Assembly (NCBI RefSeq): GCF_005222815.1
Contig: NZ_STGB01000001.1
Span: 186,001-250,000, forward strand
Origin: Roseomonas sp. AR75
GTDB taxonomy: Bacteria; Pseudomonadota; Alphaproteobacteria; Acetobacterales; Acetobacteraceae
Length of the DNA stretch: 64,000 nt
Direction of reading: 5' to 3'
Shown here: positions 10,401-22,400 of the stretch, piece by piece
Layout: each line of letters opens with the position of its first letter
Numbering within the stretch: the first letter of the stretch is position 1
Made by a program: the position numbers and the translations under genes
Notes under the pieces: model-generated
What the model was told of the DNA's origin: nothing
The model's input: the letters and a program-made list of their open reading frames with translations, nothing else
Databases searched by the model: none

Positions 10401-13400
10401 ACAGCATGTCGGCGAAGTCGATGACGAGCGGCGTGTCCTGGTCGCCAAAGAACAGCCCGTCCGGGTTTGCGATCGGCGCGTCGTTCACCGCCGCGATGTC
10501 GAAGCGGATCGTGCCGCTCGTGCTCAGGCGGCCGTCGGTGATGACGTAGCGGAATTCGCGCGGCCCGTTGATGTTCTCATCCGGCACGAACTGATACCGG
10601 TTGTCGGGCAGCTCCAGGATCCGCGCGTCAGGGATGGACGACTGGATGGAGACAAACCGGATCGCGTCACCGTCCATGTCGCTGTCATTGGCGAGCAGAT
10701 CCGCGATGGTGAACTCGAACGGCTCGTCCTCGACGGCCGCGAAGATGTCGGTGACCGCGTTTGGCTTGCGATTGGTGCTCCGGACGACGATATCAACAAG
10801 TCCCTGGCCCACGCCGTGGCGGTCGTCCGTAACCTCGTAGCGGAAGCCGGCCCGTCCGTCGAAGTCGGGCGTCGGAACGAATGTGATCTGCCCATCCTCG
10901 AAGGCAACCGACCCGTTGAAGGGCTGCAGCACGCCGAGGAAGCGGATGGGGTCGCCGTCGACATCGCTGTCATTGGCGATCAGTCGCGCGGGATCGATCA
11001 CCAGGACGCCGTCCTCGAGCATTTCGAGGGTGTCGGTGACCGCAAGCGGTGGGTCGAGGAGCGAGAGCACCTCGAGCTCCAGTATGACCTGGACCGGTCC
11101 TTCGCGGTCGTCCGTGAGGGTGTAGAGGAGCGTCTCGGTTCCTGCGAACCCCGCCTCCGGCGTGTAGGTGACGCCGGCACCGTCATTGCCATCGAGCGAC
11201 ACGTGACGGACCGCCTCCCGCGCGGTCGTGCCGTCGCTGCTGATGAAATGGATGGCGAACACGTCCAGCATGTCGAGCGGGACGGTCGCGGTGATCGCGC
11301 CCGTCACCTCGTCCAGCACCATCCAGCCCGGCAGGGCGGAGCCGTCCGCCAGGGTCGCCCGCCAGGCGCCTCCCGGAACCGGATCGAGACCCTCGGGCGG
11401 GACAATGACCACGGCGGCCAGTTCGATGTCGAGGACGCCATGGCTCGGCGCGCTGATCGACAATACCCGCATCGGGTCGCCGTCATCGTCCCGATCGTTG
11501 TCGACGAGCGTTGCGATGCGGAACGACGTCGAGCCGTTCTCGAACAGCTCGACGCGATCGGCGGCGCCGAGTGGAAGCTCGCGCTGCGGCGCCACATTGA
11601 AGACGATGGTCGCCGGTTGCGCCGAGCCGCCGCCCTTCTCGTCGGCGGCGTGGTAGGTGAATGCGACGGCGCCGTTGAAATCCGCCGGCGTGGTCAGGTC
11701 GATGCGCTCAGGCAGGTCAGCCACCGCGAAGCCGTCGGCCTCATCGTCAACGGTGAAGGTCTGATCGACCACTGCTTCGGTGATGATCCACATCGCCGGC
11801 AGGCCATCGCCGGCAACAGCGATGCGGACCGGCACGGCGCCGACATAGCTGGAAGGCGGCATGCCGGCGAAGCTCAGACTGTCCGGGTCGAAGCTCAGCC
11901 AGCTGTCGAGCGGTGCCCCGCTTTCGCGCGTCGCTACCAGGCTGCTCGCCCCCGCAAGGTCGATGCCGAACAGTCCCTGCGTCTCAAGCTGCGCGTCCCC
12001 CGCGAGGATGGCGTTGATCGCCGGATCGAGTGGCTCACTGGGATCGAGGAGGAACTCGATGGTGAAGCCGCGCTGGGTTGCGCGGTAGACATGTTCCGGC
12101 AGGTCCGCCGGACGATCGGGCGTGAACGTGACCTGGATGCGGACCGGGTTCGCGTCCGGGTCGGGCTCGAAGCCGGTCAGGAAGAAGCTGCGGCTGGCGG
12201 CATCGAAGCCCAGCCATTCCGGAAGCGGACGCCCGCCGACCCGCGCCGCGGCGAAGCTGCCCTGCGAGATGTCGAACGTGGCAACCCCATCCTCGTCTTC
12301 GTCGAGCGTCCAGACATAGGGCTGCCGAAGGGTGAAGCCGCCGAGCACGGCGTCGGCGACCGAAAGCCCTGCCGCAAGCTCGGGCGCATTGTCCGGGCCG
12401 AAGGCGAAGCGGAAGGGATGCACCGCACCGTTGGAAGGATCATGCAGGAAGACCGCTACATCAACCGGCTGCGCTGCGTCGTCCGGCACCGCGCCGCTGA
12501 AGGTCAAGGTCTCGGCATCGAAGCTCAGCCAATCCGGCAACGCGCGGTTGTTCCCCGCCTTCGCCTCGACCGTGTAGTCGGGCGAGAGGAAACGGGTGGT
12601 CAGGACGCCGAGCAGTTCCGTGCCTGCGAAGAAGATCACGTCGCCGTCGACGTCAAGATCGTTGCCGAAGGCCTCGGCCGGAATGACGTATTGCGGCCCG
12701 TCCTCCAGGCCGCGAACCACGTCGTTCCGCAGCACGGGTCCGCTGTTGCTCGGCAGGACCGTGAGGTGGACGATGGCCGTGTCGGTTCCGCCGCGCCCGT
12801 CGCTCACCGTGTACTCGAAGCTGGCCGCGCCGTTGTAGTTCGGCTTCGCCGCAAACTCGATCATGCCATCCGCGTTGACACGGACCTTGCCGTTGACGGC
12901 GAAGCGATAGACATCCACGAAGCTCAGCAGATCGCCGTCAGGATCGATGTCGTTGACGATCAGGTCGGCGGGATCGATGACGATCGTCTCGTCCTGCAGC
13001 ATGCGCAGGCCGTAATCGTCACGTGCATCCGGCGGCAGGTTCTGCGGCCGCACGCGTATGCCGAAGGCCAGGGTGGCCTCGGCGCCGCGGGCATCGATCA
13101 CATCGAAGGCGATCGAGGCATCTCCCAACGCAAGCGGTGTGAAGGCGATCGTGCCCGTCGCCGCGTCGAAAACCTCCACGCCGTTGTCGGAGGCGTTGCC
13201 GTCCGCTGCGAGGTGCAGGCCGACGAACTCGAAGGCGTCCCCTTCCACGTCGTAGACCTTCGCCATCAACTGATCGATGGTGAAGGTCGTCGTCTCCTCG
13301 AGCTTGACCACCGCACGTCCGCTCGTGATGCGGGGCGCATCGTTGACCGGGGCGAAGTAGATCTCGACATCCGCCGTGCTGGTCGCGCCGGCGGCATCGG

Positions 13401-16400
13401 CGAGGGTGTAGCGGAAGCCGGCGAAGCCGAAATGGTCGGGCCGCGACAGAAGCTCGATGTACTGGCCGTCAAGCTTCCAGGTCGCGTCCGTCGCCTCGCC
13501 TTCGTACTCCCGGTCCTTGTAGGGGCGAAGCGGCTCGCCCGCCGCATTCGTTAGCGGCGCGGCGCTGATGATCCGAAGGCCTTCCTGCTCGCGGTCGCCA
13601 TCCACGTCGTAGTCGTTCGCAAGCAGGTTCTCGAGGCGGATCCGGAGCGGCACATCCTCGAGCCCGTAGACGAGCGGATCGTCAACCGCGACGGGTGCGT
13701 CATTGACGGGTGCGAGGTTCACCTCGACCCGTGCCGTCGACTCGCGGCCGAGGGGATCGCGCACCGTGTAGCTGAAGAAGGCATCGCCGTAGTGGTCCTG
13801 GCTGCCCTGGAAGGCGATCCTTCCATCTTCGGCGATCCAGACGGTGCCGGATCGCGGCTGCTGGACAGAGACGAGAACGAGCTCGTCAGTACCGGCCTCG
13901 GCGTCGTTGCGGATCAACTCCGCCGGATCGATCAGCGCGACCTCGTCCTCGACCCCCAGGCGGAAGATGTCGTCGAGCGCGTTGAAGCGGCCGATCCGCA
14001 GCCGATCCTCGATGTCGGCCCTGCTCCACGATGTCCCATCGGCGAAGGCGATGAACTCGATGCCGGACTCTTCGCCCAGGAAGTGGTGAGCTACCGTGAC
14101 GGTGTCGATGAGGAATCCGTCGTCGCGCTCGATCTCCACGAAGAGATCGTCGCCGTTCCGCAGCAGCGACACATCCTTGGCCGCGATCCCAGCGCCCAGC
14201 ACCAGGCGGTCGATGTCGGCGGCATCGCCCGTCTCCGCGATCCGGTCTTCCGCGCTGTCGAAGCCGAAGCGGTAGTCGTCGGAACCGAAGCCGCCCTGCA
14301 GAAGGTCGGCGCCGAAGCCGCCCTCGAACGTCTCATCGGCGGCGGACCCGATCAGGGTGTCGTCGAACGCCGATCCGATGAGCATCTCGATCGACGTCAG
14401 CGTATCGCCCAATGCCTCGCCGGCGAGTCCGAGCCCGAGAGCCAGGTCGACCTTCACGGCTTCCTCGGCCCGCGCATAGTCGGCGGCGTCTGTTCCGCCG
14501 CGGCCGTCCAGGATATCGGCGCCGCGGCTGCCCCGCAGACGGTTGTCGCCGTCGTCGCCAAGCAGCGTGTCCGCGTGATAGCTCGCCTGAACGATATCAA
14601 TGCCGCTCAGGGTGTCGCCTTCGGCATCGCCGCCCCCGGCCGTGCCGGCCGCGATGTCGATGGCGATACCCTCGTTCGAGAGCGTGTAGTCGGCGATGTC
14701 GATGCCGTCGTCGCCGATGAGAAGATCCGCACCGCGCCCGCCCGACAGCACGTCGTCGCCCGTGCCGCCGATCAGCGTGTCGTCGCCGCGCTCGCCGGAG
14801 AGGGAATTGCCGTTGCCGTCGCCCTCGAGGCGATCGTCGAAGGCACTGCCGACGAGGTTCTCGATGCCCGAAAGCGTATCGCCTTCGCCCCAGCCGCCAG
14901 CCGAAGTGCCCGCCGCAAGCGAAATCCGCACGCCGTCGTCCGACGCGAAGAAGCTTGCCGCATCGCTGCCATCGCCACCGTCCAGCAGGTCCGCGCCGGC
15001 GCCGCCATCAAGAAGGTCGTTGCCCGACCCGCCGGCGAGCGTGTCGCCGCCGCCGCGCCCTTCGAGCGCATCGTTTCCGTCGACGCCGGTGAGGCTGTTC
15101 GCGCCATCGTCGCCGCCGAGGGTGTCGTTGAATGACGTGCCCTCCAGGGCCTCGATGCCCGCATAGACATCGCCCTGGGCGAAGCCGCCTTGGCCGACGA
15201 GCGTCTGGAGATCCGCCCGCACCCCGACATTCGATCCTGCGAAGCGGACGACGTCGAAGCCGTCGCCGCCGCGGATATCGTCGCCGCCGTCGCCGCCATC
15301 GATCGTGTCGTCGCCGTCGCCAGCCTCGATGCGGTCGTCCCCTGTGCCCGTCTCGATCAGGTCATCGCCGTCCTTGGCCACAACCCAGTCATCGCGCCGG
15401 TAACCGCGGATCGTCTCGTCACGCTGGTTGCCCTCGATGTAGTCGACGAGCGGTGTTCCTGACAGCTCGTCGCCGTAGTAATCGGCGACCGTCGCGTAGG
15501 CGAAGCCGACATCCTCAAGGCCTTCCTCGTCGGCGATGCGGTACTCGATCGTGACCGGTCCTGTGAATCCGGGCAGGAAGCGTGCGACGAGGAACTCCTC
15601 CCCACGGAAGGCAACAAGCTCGAAGGAGCCGACCTCGACGCGGTTGCCCTGCGCAAGCGCGACCGGATCGAGGATGGCATCCACGCCGACAAAGGTGGGA
15701 CGTGGCCGGTCGGGGTCGTCGAGATCTGCGTCGCGCACGCCGTCGCCATCGGTGTCCGCCTGCTCGATGTCGAAATCGTTGAAGACGAGGTCGGCGACGC
15801 GGATGACCAGCGGAACGTCGAAGGGGGTGACGAAGCCCGGATCATCAACAGCAGTCGGATCATCGTTCGACGGTACGATGACGAGATCGATGAAGCCCTC
15901 GGCGGTGCCGTCGGCGCCATCGGAGATTACATAGACGAAGCCCGAGCTGAAGGTCGCGTCGATGTTTGGGGAAAACAGGAAATCGCCGTTTGCGTCGAGC
16001 TCGATCTTGCCGTTGAGCGGTCCAGCGGCGGCGCCGCCGAATGTCAGGACGTCTCCAAGACCGTTGAGGCTGCGCCAGCCGACCACCCGGAGCTGGTCGC
16101 CATCGGCGTCGGTGTCGTTTCCGAGCAACGTCGCAAGGCGCAGCGTCACCGGGATGTCCTCGGGAACCAGGAACTGGTCGGCGACGGCGACCGGCGCCTC
16201 GTTCTCATTGCCTTCGAAGAAAAGCGTGACGAGGGCGCCGTCGACGAGCCCTTCCGGGTCGGTGATCGAGTAGCCGAACGTCGCCTCGCCGGAGAAGTCC
16301 GGGTCCGGCGTGAAGATGATCCGGTCGTCCGCGATGACGATGTCGCCGTGGACCGCACCGGTCGCGTTCTCGAACGTGACGGCAAAGCCCTCGATGTCGC

Positions 16401-19400
16401 TGTCGTTCTTCAGCAGCTCCGCGATCGGGATCTCGATCGGAACATCCTCGGTGCTACGAAGGAAGTAGAGGTCCTCGTCGCCATAGTGATCGTTCCGGGC
16501 GATCGGGCGGTCGTTCACCGCCTGATAGACGATGGTCGCTACGGCCGTGTCGCTGCCGCCCTGGCCGTCGTCGACGCGATACTGGAAGCTCGCCGCGCCG
16601 TTGAAGTTGGCGGTCGGCTCGAAAAGCACGGTCTGGTTGTCGAGCAGCCGCACGGCACCGCCCACGGCCAGCCGCGCCTCCGTCAGCAGCAGGTCGTCAC
16701 CATCGATGTCGATGTCGTTCGCGACCAGCCTTGAGAGGCTGAGGACGATCGGGTTGTCCTCCAGTATTGGTTCGCCTGCCTCGGTCAGTTCGAAACGGTC
16801 ATCATTCGCCACCGGTGCATCATTGACAGGGCGCACCACGACCGTCGCGGTGGCGAAGGCGGAGGTCGCGCCCGCCTCGTCGATGACGGCGTAGCTGAAG
16901 CTGCCCTCGCCGAAGAAGTCGTCTCGCGGCGTGACGACGATGTTCCCTGCCGCATCGAGCGATACGAGGATGTGGGACGACGACTGCACCTCATGCAGCG
17001 TCAGTCGGTCACCGTCGACGTCGTCGTCGTTCGCGATGAGAATCGCGGGGTTCACCGTGATCGCCACGTTCTCGTCCGTGACCAGGCCGCGGTCATTGCG
17101 CGCTATCGGCGCGTCGTTGACCGGCGTGACGGTGAGATGGACGATCGCCTCGGCCCGCCCGCCTTCCGGTGTGTTCGCGGCATAGCTGAACCGCGCGGGG
17201 CCGACATAATTCTCATCGGGCGTGAAGCCGATGTCCCCGTCGCTCGAAAGCGAGACGCTGCCGCCGACTGCCCCGAACACCTGGCCGACGATCATGCGAT
17301 CGCCGTCGATGTCGTTCGAGAGAAGCCGTTCGACGCGGATGCTCGTGAAGTCATCCTCGGCGACAAGGAAACCGACGTCGTCGCGCGCCTCGGCAACCGG
17401 CCGGACATTGACGTAGACGGACGCCTCGGCAAAGGCGTTGCGGTCGTCGGTGATGCGATAGGTGAACGCGGTGGCGCCGGTGAAGCCTTCGTTCGGCGTG
17501 AAGACGATGTTGCCCGTCGTGTCCAGCATCGCGGAGCCGTTCGGGCTGCCATCGACCGCAACGATTCGCAGGCCATCGTCGTCGGCGTCGAAGTCGTTGC
17601 GCAGCACGTCGGATGCAAGCACCGTCAGCGCGCTGCCGGTGACCACCGAGTAGTAGCCGTCGTCCCGCGCAACCGCCGGGCTGTTGTCGAGCAGCCCAAG
17701 GATGGTCGTGCGCGTCCACGCGGTGCCGTCCGCAAACTGATAGATCTCGACCGAACGCGCGTCGTCGGCGAGCGCGTCAACGACCGTCAGGCTGTCCACC
17801 TCGTTTCCGGCGAAGCGGATGACAACAGTGTCACTGCCACGGAAGAGCCGGCTGACGGTCGCATCGGCGGCGTCGAGCCCGACAAATTCGACGATGTCCG
17901 CCTCATGCACGCTGATGCCGCTGTCCTCGATGCGGTCGTGACCGTCGCCGGCGGTGAAGACGAAGCGATCGGCGCCGGCGAAGCCGGATGCGAAGTCCTT
18001 GCCACCCGACAGGTCGAACAGGTCCGCACCATCGAACCCATAGACGTTGTCGTCGCCCGGTCCCTCGATGTCCTCGATCGCCCTGGCGCGCATCGCGGTG
18101 CGGTCCCAGGATGTGCCGTCGGCGAAGCGGATGAGCAGGCGGTCCTGCGCCGATCCGGGGCCGCCAAGCGCGCCGATGAGCAGTAGTCGGTCCCCATCCT
18201 CTTCGAAGGTTATGACGAGATCGAGGCTCTCCGGACCGCCGCGTAGCGCCGAAACGACGTTCGCAACGGTGTAGTCCGAAAGCTGGACGACGCTTTGGCC
18301 GTTGCCGCGCGCGTCTATCCGGTCATCACCGTCGCCGCGGGCGTAGCGGAAGAAATCGTTGCCGCTGCCACCGACGACCAGGTCGTCGCCCGGTCCGCCG
18401 GCCAGGGTTTCAGCGGCTGTGGAACCGAAGATCACGTCGTCGCCGTCGCTCACCTGCGAATCGACGAGGAGGGCAGCGATGTCGGTCGAGCTCAGGATCG
18501 TATCGCCGAGGACGATCTCCTCGATGCCGCGACCATGGACGTCCAGCGCGTCCGCAATGATGATCTGGTCGCGGCTGCCGGCGAAGCCGATCGCGACATC
18601 CGTGCCATCGCTGCCCAGGCGCGTGAACAGAAGGTCGGCCGCGCCATAGCCCGATATCACCAGCCGGTCGAAGAGCGAGGTCGCGCCGTCGCGAATGATG
18701 TCGCGGCCGTCACCGGCGGCGAAGCGATACTCGTCGGCGCCGCCGCCCCCGAACATGCGATCGTCATCAAGCCCGCCGGCCAATGTCTGCGAGGCGTCGT
18801 CGCCGAACAGGAAGTCGTCAAGCGCCGTGGGTACGCGCAGCAGGAGATCCGGAACACTCCACTCCGTACCGTCGGCGAAGCGCAGGATCTCGATTCGGCC
18901 GCTCGTGAGCGCGTCCTCGATCCGGATCCGATCGCCGTCGCTGCCGATGTGGAGGACGATTGCGCTGCCGTCACTGCTCTGCACGACGCGCACGTCGCCG
19001 GGCACGATCCCGGGAGCCAGCAGGAGCACATCGGCGCTGCCGCCGGCGTCGAGGATGCGGTCCTGGTCGTCGCCCGGCGCGAAGCGATAGATGTCGTCGC
19101 CCAGCCCGCCTTCCAGCAGGTCAACGCCGCCACCGCCGGCCAGGTCGTCGTCGCCGCCCTTCCCGATCAGGCGGTCGTCGCCGGCCAGGCCCGTGAGCGT
19201 CTCCCGCCCGTCGGTGCCGTGGATCACGTCGTCCGTGGCGGTAGCGGCCAGCGCCATCGCGACGAGTGTCGCCGCGGTCCATACCTCGCCGCCTACGAAC
19301 CGCAGCTCGCGGATCGCCATCGCCGGGTCGGCGCTCCAGCCAAGGTCAATGCGGTCGCCAGTGCCCGACAGTCCGAGCACCACCGTCTCGCGCCCGCGCA

Positions 19401-22400
19401 CCACTTCGAGATCGGCGGGGGCGATGCCGGAACCCAGGATGATGACGTTCGCGCCCTGCGTGTCGGCGATCACATCCTGGCCGTCGCCGCGGCGGAACAG
19501 GTAGGCATCATCGCCGCCGGCACCGCGCAGCAGGTCGTCTCCGGTTCCCCCGACGATCGTGTCCGCGCCGCTGCTCCCGGTCAGCTCGTCGTTGCCGCCC
19601 AGCCCGTCGATCGTGTCGCCGGCGAGGATGGCGAGCACATCGTCGCCGTTGCCGGCGGCCATCGCCCGTTCGAGGAGCGTGACGCGGTCCCAACTGGCGC
19701 CGTCAGCAAACAGGATCGTCTCGATGCCGTCGTCCGATGCGTCCGCGGCGCCGATCAGACGAATGCGGGTGGAACCGTCCGCGACCCGAAGCTCGAGATC
19801 GGCGCCAAGCTGGATGACGGCAATGTCCTGGGCGGTGATTCCGGCCTCGAACTCGATTCGATCGCTGCCGCCGGCGTCCGAGACCACGTCGTGGCCGTCA
19901 TTCGCCCCGAAGACGTAGATGTCGTTCTGGCCGCCGCCGAGCAGGAGATCGTCGCCCGCACCGCCCGAGAGGATGTCCGCGCCGGCAAACTCGGCATCGG
20001 CGTCACCACCGGTGATCGTGTCGTTGCCCGGGCCGCCGGACAGGATGTCGTTGCCGGCGCCGCCGGTGATGCTGTCATGCCCGGCCTCGCCGGCGATGCG
20101 GTCATCGCCGAAGCCGCCGGAGAGAAGGTCGTCATCGCCGCCCCCCGCCAGCGTATCGCTTCCGCCGAAGCCGTTGATCGTGTCGTCGCCGCCGTTGCCG
20201 AAGATCAGGTCGTGAAGTGGCTCACCAAATATGGCGTTGCCATCCGCGCCGTCGCGGATGGGGGAGGTGTCGAGCTCGAGTTCGACACCGCCGAAATTGG
20301 CGGGGGTAAGGGCGCTCGCATCGACGCCGACAAGGCGCACTACAGCGCGCCCCATCCCGACCTCATCATACAGCACCACATCCGTGTCGGCGCCGGACTG
20401 ACGCAGCTGCAGGCGGCCGCTGACGAACGGGTTCGGCGTGCTGGCGAAGAGGCGGATGATGTCACCCGCATCGCCGGGTACGAAATCGGTGATCACATCC
20501 ATCGCGATCGCATCGGAGATCGCGAAGGTCGGCAGGTAGCGGTAGGTGTCGCGCCCCATGCCGCCCGTCATGGAGTCGGTGCTGCCGTCCGCTGCGATAT
20601 CCCCGAAGACGTCGTCGCCGCCGCCCCCGATCAGGGTGTCGGTGCCGTTGCCACCCGTGATGAGGTCAGCAAGATCGCTGCCGAGGATGACGTTGTCGTC
20701 GGCGTCGCCGGCCAGGACCTGGCCGTCAATGCCGATGTCGGGCTGAACCAGCGCCTGGACTTCGGCGAGCGTCAGCTTGGTGCCGCTCGCGGCGATGACG
20801 AACTGCTCGACTTTGCCAGCCTCGCCCGCGGCGAGGGCGCCGGTCAGGATGATCCGGTCTGTGCTGCCGCTGAACCGGATGGTTAGGTCGGCCCCGTCGG
20901 GGCCCGTCCTGCTGAACCGCAGTGTTTCCGGACCAACACCCTCGATACGCAGCGTGTCGACCGCGGCGTCTCCAAGGTCGCTGATCGTATCGAGGCCGTC
21001 CCCTGCAACGAATGCATAGGTGTCGGCGCCCGCGCCGCCCACGAGCATGTCGTTGCCAGTGCCGCCGCGAAGGTCGTCCGCGCCAGTCCCGCCATCGAGG
21101 CTGTCGGCATCCGCGCCGCCATCGAGGCTGTCGCTGCCGCCAAGGGCGCTGAGCGTGTCATTCCCACCGAGGCCGACAAGCCGATCGCCGCTGTCCGTGC
21201 CCGTGTACGCATCGTCGCCGGGCGTGCCGGAGGTCGAGCGGCGCAGCAACTCCGCCGCGTCCCATACCGTGCCGTCCGCAAAGGTGACGGTCTCGATCGT
21301 GCCTCCGCCGGTGACCGCGTTGGCTATGGTCAGGCGATCCTCGCTGCCATCGAAGCGCAGTTCGAGGGCAGTGCCGATCTTGCGAACGGCGACGGCATCT
21401 GGGGAAAAGCCGGTGGCGAGTTCGATCGCATCGACGCCGGCGGTGTCCTGGATCAGATCCTGTCCGCCGCCCGGCGCAAAGCGATAGGCGTCGTTGCCGG
21501 CCTCCCCGGCGAGGGTGTCGTTGCCAGCGTCGCCGGAGAGCACGTCGTCGCCCGTGCCTCCGAGCAGCGAATCATTCCCGCTCTGCCCCAGGAGGGTGTC
21601 GCTGCCCGCGAAGCCGCTGAGCGCATCGTCGCCACGCGCGCCTTCGAGTTCTTCGCCGAGACCAGTGCCGAAGATGACGTCGGGTCCATCGCTGGGAAGC
21701 TGCGAAAGGGCAACGAGATCGGCAAAGCTCATCACGCTGCCGTCGGCGAGGTGCAGCTCCTCGATCACCGTGCCCGTGTCGGTGAGCGCACGCACCAGGC
21801 GGATGCGGTCCTCGGTGCCGGCGATACGGATGACAAGGTCGAGGTCGCTCGTCTGGCTCACCCCGACATCGCCTGCAGCAATGCCGGCGCCAAGCAGGAT
21901 GGCATCGGTGCCGGCGAGGTCGGTGATCGCGTCCTGGCCGTCGCCAAGGGCAAAGCGATAGGTGTCATTGCCGGACGCATCGCTGATCTGATCGGCCCCG
22001 GCTCCTCCGGTGATGTCGTCGTCGCCTGCGCCGCCGACGATCGTGTCGGCGCCGGTGCCGCCGTCCACCGTGTCGTTGCCGCCCTGCGCGTCGACCGAAT
22101 CGTCGCCGGCGCCGGCAAGGATGTCGTTCGACACGGCGCTGCCGATGAGCGTCTGGTCGGCCCCGACACCCGCTGCCGCCAGCGCGACAAGGTCTGCATG
22201 GGCGAGCACGGTGCCGTCGGCAAACCGGATCTCCTCGACCGCCGCGGCGGCACCCGACAGCACGCCGGCAAGGATGATGCGATCCTCGCCCGCGCCGATG
22301 CGCAGCACGAGGTCATTGCCTCGGGCGCTGACCGCCAGGTCTCCGACGAGGATGCCGGAAGCAAGTTCGACCGCGTCCGATCCGCCGCTGTCGGAGACCA

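Noticed and set aside
8131..13554. A 1807-codon open frame on the plus strand opposite the giant gene
   Set aside because: It is antisense to clear cadherin/RTX coding sequence; periodic GC-rich repeats keep the opposite frames open. The translation has no recognisable family. The same holds for plus-strand frames at 18295-20886, 23188-28272 and 28402-33861.
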